Shown here: positions 7,402 through 16,099 of the stretch, one piece after another
Layout: each line of letters starts with the position of its first letter
Numbering within the stretch: position 1 is the first letter of the stretch
Translations under genes and position numbers: made by a program
The notes under the pieces: model-generated
Database searches by the model: none
Told to the model about the DNA's origin: nothing
The model's input: the letters and a program-made list of their open reading frames with translations, nothing else
Assembly: GCA_036756705.1 (NCBI GenBank)
Contig: DAIOKN010000011.1
Location: 1 to 60,476, forward strand
DNA: 60,476 nt
Direction of reading: 5' to 3'
Source: Caproicibacter sp002399225
GTDB lineage: Bacteria; Bacillota; Clostridia; Oscillospirales; Acutalibacteraceae

Positions 7402-8139
7402 ATGCATCAAAATAAGAATGATACACCTGGGTATGTAAAAATCAAGAATTACATTTTGGATAAAATCAAGGGAGGAGAATATACCGTCGGCTCAAAAATC
7501 CCCACCGAAATGGAACTTGCAAAAATGTTCTCCGTTTCCCGTGTGACTGCAAACAAAGCCATCGCGGAGCTTTCCGTTGTCGGGATTCTGCAAAGAATTC
7601 CGGGGAAAGGGAGCTTCATCCGCGACCAGTCCTTTCCGGCCTCTGTTCCGATCGCCTCTGCAGTTCCACCGTCGAAACTGCGCTTGGTGGGTAATGTCCG
7701 CCTCTATCGTCTGTTACAGCTTCGCGTGATTCAAGAGCTATCTCCCGAGCTGACTGAAAAAATCGGCGTCAAAAAAGAACCCTTTTATGAAATTATTCTC
7801 GCCAGCCGAAGCGAAGAAAAAATCCAGTCTTTAAAATGCATCTACATTCCCTGCTCTTTGATCCCTGACATTACTCCATCGCTTAACTACCTGCGATCTC
7901 ATTGCATTTTTGATTATTTGAAAGTTTACGGGGCCATTCAGCCAGCATCCCTTAAAGTTTATGCCAACGTTCCCCCCTATTCATTTCTGAAAAGCGCAGA
8001 GGAACTGCTGGGCAGCCCGGAGGGAAACGGGGTCTGGTGCATAACTATTCATGCCGCCGACCAAAAGTTGCTGAGCACCGTTTTTACCATTTATCCGGAT
8101 AACGTGCGGAACATTCCGCTGATCGCTCTCACCCTCTAA
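7402..8139 (+). CDS. GntR-family (HutC-type) transcriptional regulator
   Basis: A 245-residue regulator with an N-terminal GntR winged helix (residues 11-75: GSKIPTEMELAKMFSVSRVT) and a C-terminal region compatible with a UTRA ligand-binding domain (about 95-240). The neighbouring genes do not name a ligand: the NusG_II/Gx pair is divergent and the chromate transporter genes are convergent. It has its own consensus promoter at 7312-7339. Start ATG follows a GCAGGGGG site. Confidence 0.88.
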   Translation: MHQNKNDTPGYVKIKNYILDKIKGGEYTVGSKIPTEMELAKMFSVSRVTANKAIAELSVVGILQRIPGKGSFIRDQSFPASVPIASAVPPSKLRLVGNVRLYRLLQLRVIQELSPELTEKIGVKKEPFYEIILASRSEEKIQSLKCIYIPCSLIPDITPSLNYLRSHCIFDYLKVYGAIQPASLKVYANVPPYSFLKSAEELLGSPEGNGVWCITIHAADQKLLSTVFTIYPDNVRNIPLIALTL

Positions 8140-8166
8140 AAGGGCGCTTGCCAGCTAAAAAGCCGG

Positions 8167-8736
8167 TCAGCTTCCAAAATGAAACAAAATCCCAATCACG
8201 GCGGAAATGCCGATGAACACCGCCGGATGCCATTTGATTTTTCTCATGGCAAAGAACAGGATCACAGCAAGCAGAAGTGCCTTCCAGTTCACGAGAAACA
8301 GCGGGTTCCAAGTTTGCTGAAACTTCCCTAACGTTAGGATGGAAACTACCACCACGCCCAAGCCGGCCGATGCAATCAGTCCGGTCGAAGCCGGACGAAG
8401 CGTATAAAACGCATCCTGAACAAAACGATTCTGCTGAAAACGGCTGAGCATGCGTGCAATCACCAGAATGATAATGATGGAAGGGGTAACCAAACCCAAT
8501 GTGGCGGCTATGGCACCGGGTACGGAAGCAAGCCGAAACCCAACATAGGTGGCCATATTTACGCCGATCGGCCCCGGCGTTGATTCCGACACGGCAAGCA
8601 TATTGGCGACATCCATAGGGGTAAACCATCCCGTGCTGCTTCCCAGACTGGTCAGAAAGGGAATTGTCGCCAGCCCGCCGCCGATGGAAAAGAAACCGAT
8701 TTTAGCGAATTCGTAAAAGAGACGCAGATAGATCAT
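8167..8736 (-). CDS. Chromate transporter family protein, second half
   Basis: A 189-residue CHR-family half-transporter (FSIGGGLATIPFL near the N-terminus, SESTPGPIGVNMATYVG next). Short CHR proteins work as pairs, equivalent to the two halves of ChrA. It begins with ATG at 8736, overlapping the TGA of the upstream half by 4 bp. The frame is open further upstream, but that part lies antisense-like over the first half and is not protein-like. The true substrate (chromate, sulfate or another anion) cannot be told. Confidence 0.88.
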   Translation of the reverse strand: MIYLRLFYEFAKIGFFSIGGGLATIPFLTSLGSSTGWFTPMDVANMLAVSESTPGPIGVNMATYVGFRLASVPGAIAATLGLVTPSIIIILVIARMLSRFQQNRFVQDAFYTLRPASTGLIASAGLGVVVVSILTLGKFQQTWNPLFLVNWKALLLAVILFFAMRKIKWHPAVFIGISAVIGILFHFGS

Positions 8737-9278
8737 GACGCGCGCTTGCCTCCCTTCGTAAGGATGCCGGTCGCAGCTGCCAGCACAACCCAGAGAATCG
8801 GGGAAAGATTCGTAAAGAAAGACAGCAGAAACACACAGAGGAAAATTCCAAAGGTCAAGGCATCCCGGATGGAACTCTTGCCCAGTTTGATCACCGCGTT
8901 TAGAATCAGAACACAGACGCAGACCCGCACAGCGGCAAAAGCATCTTTCACCACCTGAAGCTGGGCAAAATTCTGTAAGAATGCGGCGATTGTCAAAATG
9001 ATAATCAGGGCCGGAAACACCAGGCCCAGCGTTGCGACAATGCCGCCGGCAACTCCTTTGCGCTTGTAACCGATAAATGTAGCCGTATTGACTGCAATAA
9101 CTCCCGGAGTGCATTGGCCAATCGCATAGTAATCTGCCAGCTCGTTGTCTTCCGCCCATTTCTTATTCTCCACGATCTCTCGCTGAAGGATGGGAAGCAT
9201 GGCATATCCGCCGCCAAAGGTAAGGGCACCAATCCTGGAAAAGGTAAAGAAAAGATCGACAAATTCAGACATTAGCAA
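8733..9278 (-). CDS. Chromate transporter family protein, first half
   Basis: A 181-residue CHR-family half-transporter: FGGGYAMLPILQREIV at the N-terminus and the IGQCTPGVIAVNTATFIGY motif, then four or five further hydrophobic helices. It pairs with the overlapping gene at 8167-8736. An untranslated leader of about 160 nt follows a TATAAT-like element near 9450. Confidence 0.88.
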   Translation of the reverse strand: MLMSEFVDLFFTFSRIGALTFGGGYAMLPILQREIVENKKWAEDNELADYYAIGQCTPGVIAVNTATFIGYKRKGVAGGIVATLGLVFPALIIILTIAAFLQNFAQLQVVKDAFAAVRVCVCVLILNAVIKLGKSSIRDALTFGIFLCVFLLSFFTNLSPILWVVLAAATGILTKGGKRAS

Positions 9279-9755
9279 AATCCTTTCTGAAAGTCAGCCA
9301 CCGGAAAATCCATTTCATAAGTTTAACTGAACCCTTTTGACGGAAAACTCAGGCCCGCCGGCAGCCTTGGTTGATTGCCTGGTAAAAATGGAACCAATGA
9401 CCTATAAAATGCGGTAGGGTCTTCCATCCGTACCTAATTTTTCATTATATCACATAGATACTCCCATAGCACCGCCGCTGTAAACTTTTACCTGTTGCCC
9501 TTTCGGGAAATTCAAGGGCCGCGACTTTTCCACGAAAGACAAAGAGGGCAAAAGGATTCGCACCAACAAACAGGAATGCAAAATCTCCGGCCACCGAAAA
9601 GCAGGTTAACGATTTGTCGTTTTTTGAAACTTTTTCTCGCGTCCAAAATTTGCACGGAAGACAGATAAGTGTTGACGGAAAGCTGTGAAAAGGCCATAAT
9701 AAAAAGGAAAAAACATTTTGAACACAGTCATCGCTGATCATAATGAATTTAAGGA
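9279..9755. other. Intergenic region between chromate transporter and Zur genes
   Basis: About 480 bp without a convincing gene. On the minus strand a TATAAT-like -10 near 9440-9450 would start a leader of about 160 nt with several short dyads (GGTACGGATGGAAGACCCTA, CAGGC...GCCTG), but no recognised riboswitch. The right part is the AT-rich upstream region of the Fur-family gene. Confidence 0.4.
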
Positions 9756-10202
9756 ATGAGTAACTTGCCAAATGAAGATGCTGTTGAGAACATTTTACAG
9801 AAAAATCATTTAAAAAAGACAAGAGCCAGGATTTTGATCCTTGGGGTCCTGATGGATTCCTTGCCCGAAACAGTGGATGAAATTTTTTCTTATCTAAACC
9901 AGGAAAAAGAAAAGTTGAGTTTGTCCACGGTTTACAGAACCTGTGAAACCCTGACTCAAAAGGGCATTTTACTAAAATCGAATCTGACGGATGACGGTCT
10001 GGCCCGGTACGAATACTTGAAATTCGAACACACGCACCATGCCATTTGCCTGGGCTGCAATAAAATCATTCCGATTGACGACTGCCCTTTCGGGCAGTTC
10101 GATCAGCTGATGAAGAAAAAGTATGGATTTGACGTTACAAGCCATCGCATTGAAATTTACGGGTACTGCGAAAGTTGCAGCCGGAAGATGAAAAAGAAAT
10201 GA
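9756..10202 (+). CDS. zur: Fur-family regulator, probably Zur
   Basis: A 148-residue Fur-type metalloregulator: winged helix (residues 15-85, LSLSTVYRTCETLTQKGIL), then the metal-binding dimerisation part with HTHH and two CxxC pairs (CLGC, CESC) for structural zinc. Standing between other genes and next to znuBC and znuA, it is most likely the zinc sensor. PerR or Fur cannot be ruled out by sequence alone. Start: ATG at 9756 sits directly against AAGGA, so the TTG four codons in may be the real start. Confidence 0.85.
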   Translation: MSNLPNEDAVENILQKNHLKKTRARILILGVLMDSLPETVDEIFSYLNQEKEKLSLSTVYRTCETLTQKGILLKSNLTDDGLARYEYLKFEHTHHAICLGCNKIIPIDDCPFGQFDQLMKKKYGFDVTSHRIEIYGYCESCSRKMKKK

Positions 10203-10226
10203 CGCCGGGTTTCTGCCCGTTTACGC

Positions 10227-11030
10227 CTAGATTCTGATCTGAAAGACCACTTTGCGGATCAGAATCACCGCCACAAGTACCGCAACAGAAACCAGCGCGG
10301 TGAATCCTCCCGGCGCTACATTGAGATAATAGGAAAAATAAAGTCCTGATAAAATATCAAGGACACTGAAAAAGATGGAAAACACAAGGGTGAAGCGGAA
10401 CCCTTTTCCAAACTGCAGCGCCGTGGCAACCGGAAGAGCAATCATGGAGCTTAAAACAAGGATGCCCACAATCCGGATGGAAACCGATATCGTTGAAGCG
10501 ACCAAAATTGAAAAGACATAGTTGATCAGTTTGACTTTTACACCCGCGATCTTCGCAGTTTCTTCGTCATAGGCGATATAAAGCAGCTGATTGTACAGAA
10601 AGATCAGCGTCAGGACGGAGATCACGCTCAGAATCACGATTGTTACCATATCAAGCTTGGTAACGGTCAAAACGCTTCCGAACAGAAAAGAATCCACATT
10701 GGCATGCAGCCTTCCGGAACTGATCAGGGTAATGGCAATCCCAACGCTGAGCGAAAGTACAATGGTCAGGATCAAATCGGTGTATTTCTTAAAATAAGTG
10801 CGAAGGAACTCAATCATGGCCCCGCAGAATGAGGTGAAAATGAAGGCGCCGAGTACCGGGCTTTGACCGCACAAGAGGCCGAGCGCAATTCCTGCCAATG
10901 AAGCGTGGGAAAGGGTGTCCCCGATCATGGAGTACCGGCGCAGCACCAGGAAAATTCCGATGCACGGGCAGAGAATGGAAATAAAAGCGGAAACGAGCAA
11001 TGCATTTCGCATAAAGGCATACTGGAACAT
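10227..11030 (-). CDS. znuB: Zinc/manganese ABC transporter permease (ZnuB family)
   Basis: A 267-residue ABC-3 family permease with seven to eight membrane helices, including SMIGDTLSHASLAGIALG near the N-terminus, the hallmark of ZnuB/MntB proteins. It lies 2 bp after the ATPase gene. With ZnuC and the divergent ZnuA it forms a complete high-affinity zinc (or manganese) importer. It is probably repressed with znuC by the regulator at 9756. Confidence 0.92.
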   Translation of the reverse strand: MFQYAFMRNALLVSAFISILCPCIGIFLVLRRYSMIGDTLSHASLAGIALGLLCGQSPVLGAFIFTSFCGAMIEFLRTYFKKYTDLILTIVLSLSVGIAITLISSGRLHANVDSFLFGSVLTVTKLDMVTIVILSVISVLTLIFLYNQLLYIAYDEETAKIAGVKVKLINYVFSILVASTISVSIRIVGILVLSSMIALPVATALQFGKGFRFTLVFSIFFSVLDILSGLYFSYYLNVAPGGFTALVSVAVLVAVILIRKVVFQIRI

Positions 11031-11032
11031 TC

Positions 11033-11701
11033 TTATGGATTCCCTTCCTCGTGATTTAAAAATTCAGCGGCATATTTTTCCGGGGTGCAGAGATGGCCTT
11101 TCCCCCGAACCAGATGATAAATTAAAGTAGAATTTGAAATGGCAGCATCCAGGTTGTGTTCGACGGATACGACCGTGATGCCTTTTTTTTGATTGATTCC
11201 GGAAAGGAATCGGTAAATTTCCCGCTGGCCGCCGATATCCACCCCGGTGGACGGTTCATCCAGAATCAGCAGGTCTGGATTTCCCATTAGTGCCCGCGCA
11301 ATAAAAATCTTCTGGCTCTGCCCGCCGGAAAGATTCCCCATCAGGGAAGCCTGAAACGATTCCATTCCAACCCAACGCAGGCTTTCCGAAATTACCCGCT
11401 TGTTTTTGATTTTGATAAGTTTACGGTAGGAATTCAGCATTTCATAAACCGTAATCGGAAAATTCGAGTTGGAAAAATCATTTTTCTGCGGGACATACCC
11501 GATCCGTTTCGCTCTGGTGACAATTTTCCCTTTCGTCGGCTTCAGCAGCTTTAGAATCAGTTTCATCAGCGTGCTTTTCCCGCATCCGTTTTCCCCAACA
11601 ATTGAAATATAATCACCGTCTTTGATATTCAAATTGATTCCATTCAAAAGATACGGCGGAGAACCGGTGTAAGAAAAAAAGAGTTCTTTTATTTCGATCA
11701 A
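11033..11701 (-). CDS. znuC: Zinc ABC transporter ATP-binding protein
   Basis: A 222-residue ATPase with Walker A GENGCGKST (about residues 36-44), signature LSGGQSQ (about 123-129), Walker B LLILDEP (about 143-149) and the switch His in VEHN. It is divergent from znuA. The shared intergenic region contains a perfect dyad, so both arms are likely co-regulated. Confidence 0.93.
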   Translation of the reverse strand: MIEIKELFFSYTGSPPYLLNGINLNIKDGDYISIVGENGCGKSTLMKLILKLLKPTKGKIVTRAKRIGYVPQKNDFSNSNFPITVYEMLNSYRKLIKIKNKRVISESLRWVGMESFQASLMGNLSGGQSQKIFIARALMGNPDLLILDEPSTGVDIGGQREIYRFLSGINQKKGITVVSVEHNLDAAISNSTLIYHLVRGKGHLCTPEKYAAEFLNHEEGNP

Positions 11702-11737
11702 AAGCGATCACCTGCTTTCAAAATTTGTAATTCCCTC

Positions 11738-11791
11738 TTGACAAATCGATCCTGCTAAGACTATTATAAATGCAAATGAGTTCCATTTGCA
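11738..11791 (+). promoter_or_regulatory. znuA promoter with Zur-type operator
   Basis: -35 TTGACA (11738-11743) and -10 TATTAT (11762-11767) at 18-bp spacing. A perfect dyad TGCAAATG-AGTTC-CATTTGCA follows at 11771-11791, covering the expected transcription start. This is the classic repressor position. Assignment to Zur rests on context. Confidence 0.75.
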
Positions 11792-11817
11792 ACATTTATT
11801 TTGGGGGTCAAGCGGAA

Positions 11818-12783
11818 ATGTTTCAAAAAATGGCAGTTTTCATCTTAAGCATGCTGACTGCGCTGACATTTGCTTCCTGCAGCACATCCGGCAGTAATGG
11901 CAGCATCACAGGAAGCTCCACATCAACCAGCACCGCCGGCAAAAGCGGGAAAATCAAAGTGTCAGTTTCATTCGACGCAATGCGAGAATTTACCAAAGCG
12001 GTTGGAAAAGATAAAGTCGAAATCTCGACCATTATCCCAGATGGCACGGAACCGCACGATTTTGAACCGAAAGCCAAGGACCTTGCGGCGCTAAGCTCTG
12101 CCCAGGTCTTTGTGTACAGCGGATTTGGCATGGAAAACTGGGCAGACAAAGCTGTTCAGGCCGCAGGGAATAACAGCCTGATTGTGGTAGAAGCTTCGAA
12201 AGGAGCAACACCGATTCAAAATACCGACGCCGACGAGATCAAAGAACACGGGCAGTATGATCCACACCTCTGGATCAGCCTGAAAGGCGCTGAAATTGAC
12301 GCGAGGAATATCCGGGACGGGTTGATCCAAGCCGATCCGTCGGACAGCGCCTATTTTAAGAAGAACTGCGACAGTTTCACTGCACAGCTGGAAAATCTTT
12401 ACTCAGAATACAAAGTTAAATTGCAGTCGAATAAAAAGAAAAGCTTTGTAACCGGCCATGCCGCCTTTTCTTATTTGTGCCGGGATTTCGGGCTGAAGCA
12501 AAACAGTGTTGAAGATGTCTTTGCCGAAGGCGAACCCAGTGCGAAAAAACTGGCCGGACTGGTGGACTACTGCAAGAAAAACAAAGTAAAAACCATATTT
12601 GTCGAAGATATGGTAAGTCCGGCCGTTTCCCAAACTCTTGCAAAACAGGTCGGCGCCAAGGTAGAAAAGATCTACACCATCGAAAGCAGCGAAGACAATA
12701 AAAGTTATTTGGAGCGCATGAAAGTCAATTTAAAAGAGATCAGCGACAGCCTGACTGAAGAAGAAAGGACTGCACAACATTAA
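11818..12783 (+). CDS. znuA: Zinc ABC transporter substrate-binding lipoprotein
   Basis: A cluster A-I metal-binding protein of about 321 residues. It has a signal peptide ending in a lipobox-like LTFASC, a Ser/Thr-rich linker, then conserved metal ligands: EPHDFEPK, DPHLW, TGHAAFSY and the late FVEDM region. It lacks a long His-rich loop. The start is placed at 11818 behind GGGGG: the ATG at 11770 lies inside the operator and its extension is not signal-like. It ends in a strong terminator. Confidence 0.92.
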   Translation: MFQKMAVFILSMLTALTFASCSTSGSNGSITGSSTSTSTAGKSGKIKVSVSFDAMREFTKAVGKDKVEISTIIPDGTEPHDFEPKAKDLAALSSAQVFVYSGFGMENWADKAVQAAGNNSLIVVEASKGATPIQNTDADEIKEHGQYDPHLWISLKGAEIDARNIRDGLIQADPSDSAYFKKNCDSFTAQLENLYSEYKVKLQSNKKKSFVTGHAAFSYLCRDFGLKQNSVEDVFAEGEPSAKKLAGLVDYCKKNKVKTIFVEDMVSPAVSQTLAKQVGAKVEKIYTIESSEDNKSYLERMKVNLKEISDSLTEEERTAQH

Positions 12784-12807
12784 ACTGCCGGGAAAAGCCA
12801 GCGCGGG

Positions 12808-12844
12808 AAAAGCACTGTGAGCCTTTGTTCACAGTGCTTTTTTA
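12808..12844 (+). terminator. znuA terminator
   Basis: Stem AAGCACTGTGA (ending 12820) with TCACAGTGCTT (from 12829), followed by TTTTTAT. Confidence 0.92.
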
Positions 12845-12925
12845 TCAGAGGAAAACTCTCTCTCATTTTTATATCATATCCTGTCCATGGTAGACATAGA
12901 TTTAAGAAAAAAGGATATGAGAAAA

Positions 12926-13171
12926 ATGGAACGAAGCCACAAAAAAATCACACTAGCTATTTTCCTGTTTTCCATCCTGTTTCTTCTCCTCGGCTGCGCC
13001 GCGCTGGCCGACACGCAACCGCATCCGAGTTTCAGCTGGCTGACCATTTTTTCCGCCAGCGGCAGAAGCCAAGTAAATTTGCGGGAGCAACTGCTTCCGA
13101 AGTCCCGTTTGAGTGCCCTGCAAAACAAAGCACCACCCGTTTTCTCCAGGGGATGCTTCTTCCCCGTCTAG
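12926..13171 (+). CDS. Small predicted secreted or membrane protein
   Basis: About 81 residues with a positively charged start (MERSHKK) and a hydrophobic stretch with LFLLLGC, resembling a lipoprotein signal. No domain is recognised in the rest. AGGA lies 10 bp upstream of ATG 12926, a better start than 12917 or 12887. It sits alone between znuA and a convergent ABC gene. It may be spurious or a truncated lipoprotein. Confidence 0.35.
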   Translation: MERSHKKITLAIFLFSILFLLLGCAALADTQPHPSFSWLTIFSASGRSQVNLREQLLPKSRLSALQNKAPPVFSRGCFFPV

Positions 13172-13193
13172 ACATGGAAGCAATGAGCCTGCA

Positions 13194-13964
13194 CTAGGAT
13201 GATCTTTCCGGTGAAAAGACATATTCCACCCCGGCAGGGGAAGAAATCCGCCGGGTATGAATTTGAAAGACGCAGTCAATCGTTCCGCTGTGATAGATGT
13301 CATCCGGAGAACCGCAGGCCCGGAGTTTTCCGTGTTCCAGAACAAGGATCCGGTCGGCGTAACGGAGCGCCAGACCCAGGTCATGCAGAACGGCGACCAC
13401 CGTTTTCCTCCGCTGCCTGAGAGTTCCGATCAGAGACATCAATTCAAACTGGCGGCTGATATCCAGATAGGTTGTCGGTTCGTCCAGCAAAACGACATCG
13501 GTGTCCTGCGCAATCAGCATGGCAAGATAAACCTTCTGTCTTTCCCCGCCGGAAAGGGATTCCAGCGGAATATCCCGAAATTTTTCTGTCCCGGTCGCCG
13601 CAAGCGCGTCTTCTACCGCTTCAAAATCTTTTTTCGAATATCTCCGCGAATAGGAAAGATACGGATATCTGCCGTGCAGCACCAGCGCACCGGCGGACAT
13701 ATGCGGCACGGCGCGCGCCTGCGGCAGAAAAGACACTTTCCGCGCAAATTCCCTGCGGGTCAGCGAAGCGGCATCCACTCCCTCCAGCAAAATTTTGCCG
13801 GAGGTCGGCTTTAAAAGCCGGACAATCAGTTTCAGAAGCGTGCTTTTCCCGCAGCCGTTCGGGCCGACCACCGCCGTGACTTCACCTTCCCGGAACCGGG
13901 CGCTGATCTCTTTTACTTTGTCCTCTCCACGGTAGCCCCCCGAAAGGTGCCAAAGCTCAAGCAT
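13194..13964 (-). CDS. FecCDE-type ABC transporter ATP-binding protein
   Basis: A 256-residue ATPase of the iron-siderophore/heme/B12 importer class: Walker A GPNGCGKST, signature LSGGERQ, Walker B VVLLDEP, switch VLHDL. It overlaps the permease gene by 8 bp and has a strong GGAGG site. It is the third gene of the leftward operon SBP-permease-ATPase. The substrate is not fixed by the sequence: iron chelates are most common, corrinoids possible given the B12 operon next door, though no cobalamin riboswitch precedes this operon. Confidence 0.92.
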   Translation of the reverse strand: MLELWHLSGGYRGEDKVKEISARFREGEVTAVVGPNGCGKSTLLKLIVRLLKPTSGKILLEGVDAASLTRREFARKVSFLPQARAVPHMSAGALVLHGRYPYLSYSRRYSKKDFEAVEDALAATGTEKFRDIPLESLSGGERQKVYLAMLIAQDTDVVLLDEPTTYLDISRQFELMSLIGTLRQRRKTVVAVLHDLGLALRYADRILVLEHGKLRACGSPDDIYHSGTIDCVFQIHTRRISSPAGVEYVFSPERSS

Positions 13965-14997
13965 GGAGATGCCTCCTTTTCGTCAGCAGCAGCCGGATAA
14001 AAAACGGTCCGCCGAGGAAGGACATCACAATGCCGACCGGAAGTTCAAACGGAGCGAAGATCAGGCGCGCCAGAAGGTCGCAGACGGTTACAAAAGCGGC
14101 GCCCGCTAAAATGCAGGCCGGGATCACCTTCCGGTTGTCCTCCCCGACAAAAAAGCGCACCGCATGGGGAACGATCAGGCCGACAAACCCCAACAGCCCC
14201 GCAAAGCTCACGGCCCCGCCCGCCAGAACGGCCGCGATCATCAGCAAAATGAACCGGTATGCCCCGACATTCATGCCGAGGGAATGGGCGGAATCTTCCC
14301 CAAGGGAGAGTACGTTCATTTCATAGCGGAGCAGCACAGCAAGCGCCAGGCCGATTACAATGTAAATCGAAGCAAAACGAAGGCCGTCCGCTGTAACATA
14401 GGACAGCCCCCCCATCATATAAGTGCTGGAACCGACCAGAACATCCGGAAAAAATTCTTTGATGGCATCGATCCCCGCCATCAGAATGCTGCTGATGGCA
14501 ACTCCGGCCAGAATGATCGTGATTTTGGAAGCGCTGATCCGCAGGGCGATCGCCGAAACCGTGAGCGCGGTGAACAGAGCACCCAGAAAAGCCGCAGGCG
14601 GCAAGAGCCATGCCTGGGCCGGGAACAGAACCATGCAGAGCATGGTGGTAAATCCCGCCCCCGCATTGATTCCGATGATATTGGGGCTGGCAAGGGCATT
14701 GTTCAGAACGGCCTGGATGATCGCCCCCGCAACGGCCAAGGCGCTGCCGGCCAGCATGGCGGCCAGCGCCCTAGGCAGGCGGACATACAGAAAAATCCGG
14801 CAGGCAGGGCTGGAGCGATCCGCTCCGCTCACAATCCGGACAAGCTGTGCCGGGGAAATGACGGCTGAACCGAGCATCAGGTCGAGCGCTGCGGCGACAG
14901 CCAGAAAAAGCAGAAAAGCAAGAAGCCAGAATCTCGCGCCGCGGCGGCGGAACTTCGGCCGGTCAGCTCCCATAAAGAAGCTTTGAAAGGTATGCAT
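13957..14997 (-). CDS. FecCD-family ABC transporter permease
   Basis: About 346 residues with around nine to ten membrane helices. It has the FecCD family features RLPRALAAMLAGSALAVAG near residue 75-95 and GLVGLIVPH-type motif FVGLIVPHAVRFFVG near 265. ATG 14997 follows GGGGTGA; a GTG at 15006 is the alternative. The gene overlaps the 3' end of the substrate-binding gene by about 35 bp, showing tight translational coupling. Confidence 0.9.
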   Translation of the reverse strand: MHTFQSFFMGADRPKFRRRGARFWLLAFLLFLAVAAALDLMLGSAVISPAQLVRIVSGADRSSPACRIFLYVRLPRALAAMLAGSALAVAGAIIQAVLNNALASPNIIGINAGAGFTTMLCMVLFPAQAWLLPPAAFLGALFTALTVSAIALRISASKITIILAGVAISSILMAGIDAIKEFFPDVLVGSSTYMMGGLSYVTADGLRFASIYIVIGLALAVLLRYEMNVLSLGEDSAHSLGMNVGAYRFILLMIAAVLAGGAVSFAGLLGFVGLIVPHAVRFFVGEDNRKVIPACILAGAAFVTVCDLLARLIFAPFELPVGIVMSFLGGPFFIRLLLTKRRHLHA

Positions 14998-15973
14998 AGC
15001 TTTCACCCCATCTGGCGTTTGGCTTATAGTGGAACAAATCCTTCGGAATGACCGCGTACCGATGATTCTGAACGGCCTTTAGCCCCTCCCAGGCGGGATT
15101 GGACTGGAACTGCTGGTGGATCAGAGTCAGCGCCTTTTTTTCGTCCGCCCCCATCACCACCACCAGAATATCGTCGGGATTGTGCTGGAGGATGGCATCC
15201 ATGCTCAAATCATGCAGCAGCCCGCGGTCGCTGTCTGCAATGTTGACCGCCCCCAGATCCTTTAGCATGGCGCCGGTCATCGTACTCGAATTCATCACAT
15301 CATAACCGGTCGAATAAGCCCGGATAAAAAGGACGGTCGGGGATTTTTTTCCCTTGGTTCCGGCAATGATCTGGTGAATCTGCTCTTGCACCGCCAGACC
15401 GTTTTTCCGGTACAGGTCTTCCCGTCCCGTGATCTGCGTAAAATTTTTCAGGACTTTCAGGTAATCGACGAATGTTTCCATGTGAAAACAGGCGGCATTC
15501 AGGCCAGCTTCCCGCAGCGCCTTGCAAAGTTTGACGTGCTGAGGCGTGTCGACCGACAAAATCACGAAATCCGGCTTCAGCGAAATGATCTGCTCCATGC
15601 TCGGGTTGGTGTAGGACCCAAGATTGGCCACCGTTTTGCCAAGGTTTAAATGGTGCCCTGAGTAAGCGTCTTTTGTCACGCCGATCAAAGTACCCCCGGC
15701 ATCCGTCCATGTTTCCGCAAAGCTCCCCATCAGTGCGATCACCCGCTTTGCGGATGTCGCAGTAACCCGGTTTCCAACCGCATCCGTAAAAGTTGTCTTC
15801 TCCGCAGACGAGGACCGCACTGCGGAGCCTGGCGACCCTGCGGAAACCTGCCGCGTCCCGACGCAGGAAACTAGGAGCCCCGCTGACAGAATACCGCAGA
15901 GGCCGCAGGCAAGCGCACGGAAAAGCCACTCTTTTTTTACCCGCAGGCGCCTGCTTTTACTGAAAATTTTCAA
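14963..15973 (-). CDS. Periplasmic-binding (Fe3+/corrinoid-type) lipoprotein
   Basis: A 336-residue cluster A-II binding protein of the Peripla_BP_2 type. It has a signal peptide with a lipobox-like GLLVSC, the domain opening TFTDAVGNRVT, RVIALMGSFAET, and SLKPDFVILS mid-protein. The start codon is TTG at 15973, with GGTGG 8 bp upstream. It is first in the importer operon and divergent from the LysR gene. Its ligand is unknown. Confidence 0.88.
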   Translation of the reverse strand: MKIFSKSRRLRVKKEWLFRALACGLCGILSAGLLVSCVGTRQVSAGSPGSAVRSSSAEKTTFTDAVGNRVTATSAKRVIALMGSFAETWTDAGGTLIGVTKDAYSGHHLNLGKTVANLGSYTNPSMEQIISLKPDFVILSVDTPQHVKLCKALREAGLNAACFHMETFVDYLKVLKNFTQITGREDLYRKNGLAVQEQIHQIIAGTKGKKSPTVLFIRAYSTGYDVMNSSTMTGAMLKDLGAVNIADSDRGLLHDLSMDAILQHNPDDILVVVMGADEKKALTLIHQQFQSNPAWEGLKAVQNHRYAVIPKDLFHYKPNARWGESYAYLSKLLYGS

Positions 15974-16062
15974 ACTGATGCACCACCCTTACGAAATGAA
16001 CAACCTCTTTACATTATAACGCTTGAATTCTCATTGTAAAAGCGATATTATTGATGAATATT

Positions 16063-16077
16063 ATCGGTAAAACCGAT
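16063..16077. promoter_or_regulatory. LysR-type operator in the divergent promoter region
   Basis: A perfect 15-bp dyad ATCGGT-AAA-ACCGAT containing T-N11-A, the LysR-family consensus. It lies 22 bp upstream of the LysR start and 90 bp from the importer start. A weaker AT-rich dyad (16044-16065) adjoins it. Confidence 0.65.
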
Positions 16078-16099
16078 TGATGCAAAGAGATGTAAAGCC

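Noticed and set aside
13194..15973. Calling the FecBCD-type importer a B12 (BtuFCD) transporter
   Set aside because: No cobalamin riboswitch or diagnostic residue supports it; only proximity to the B12 operon does.
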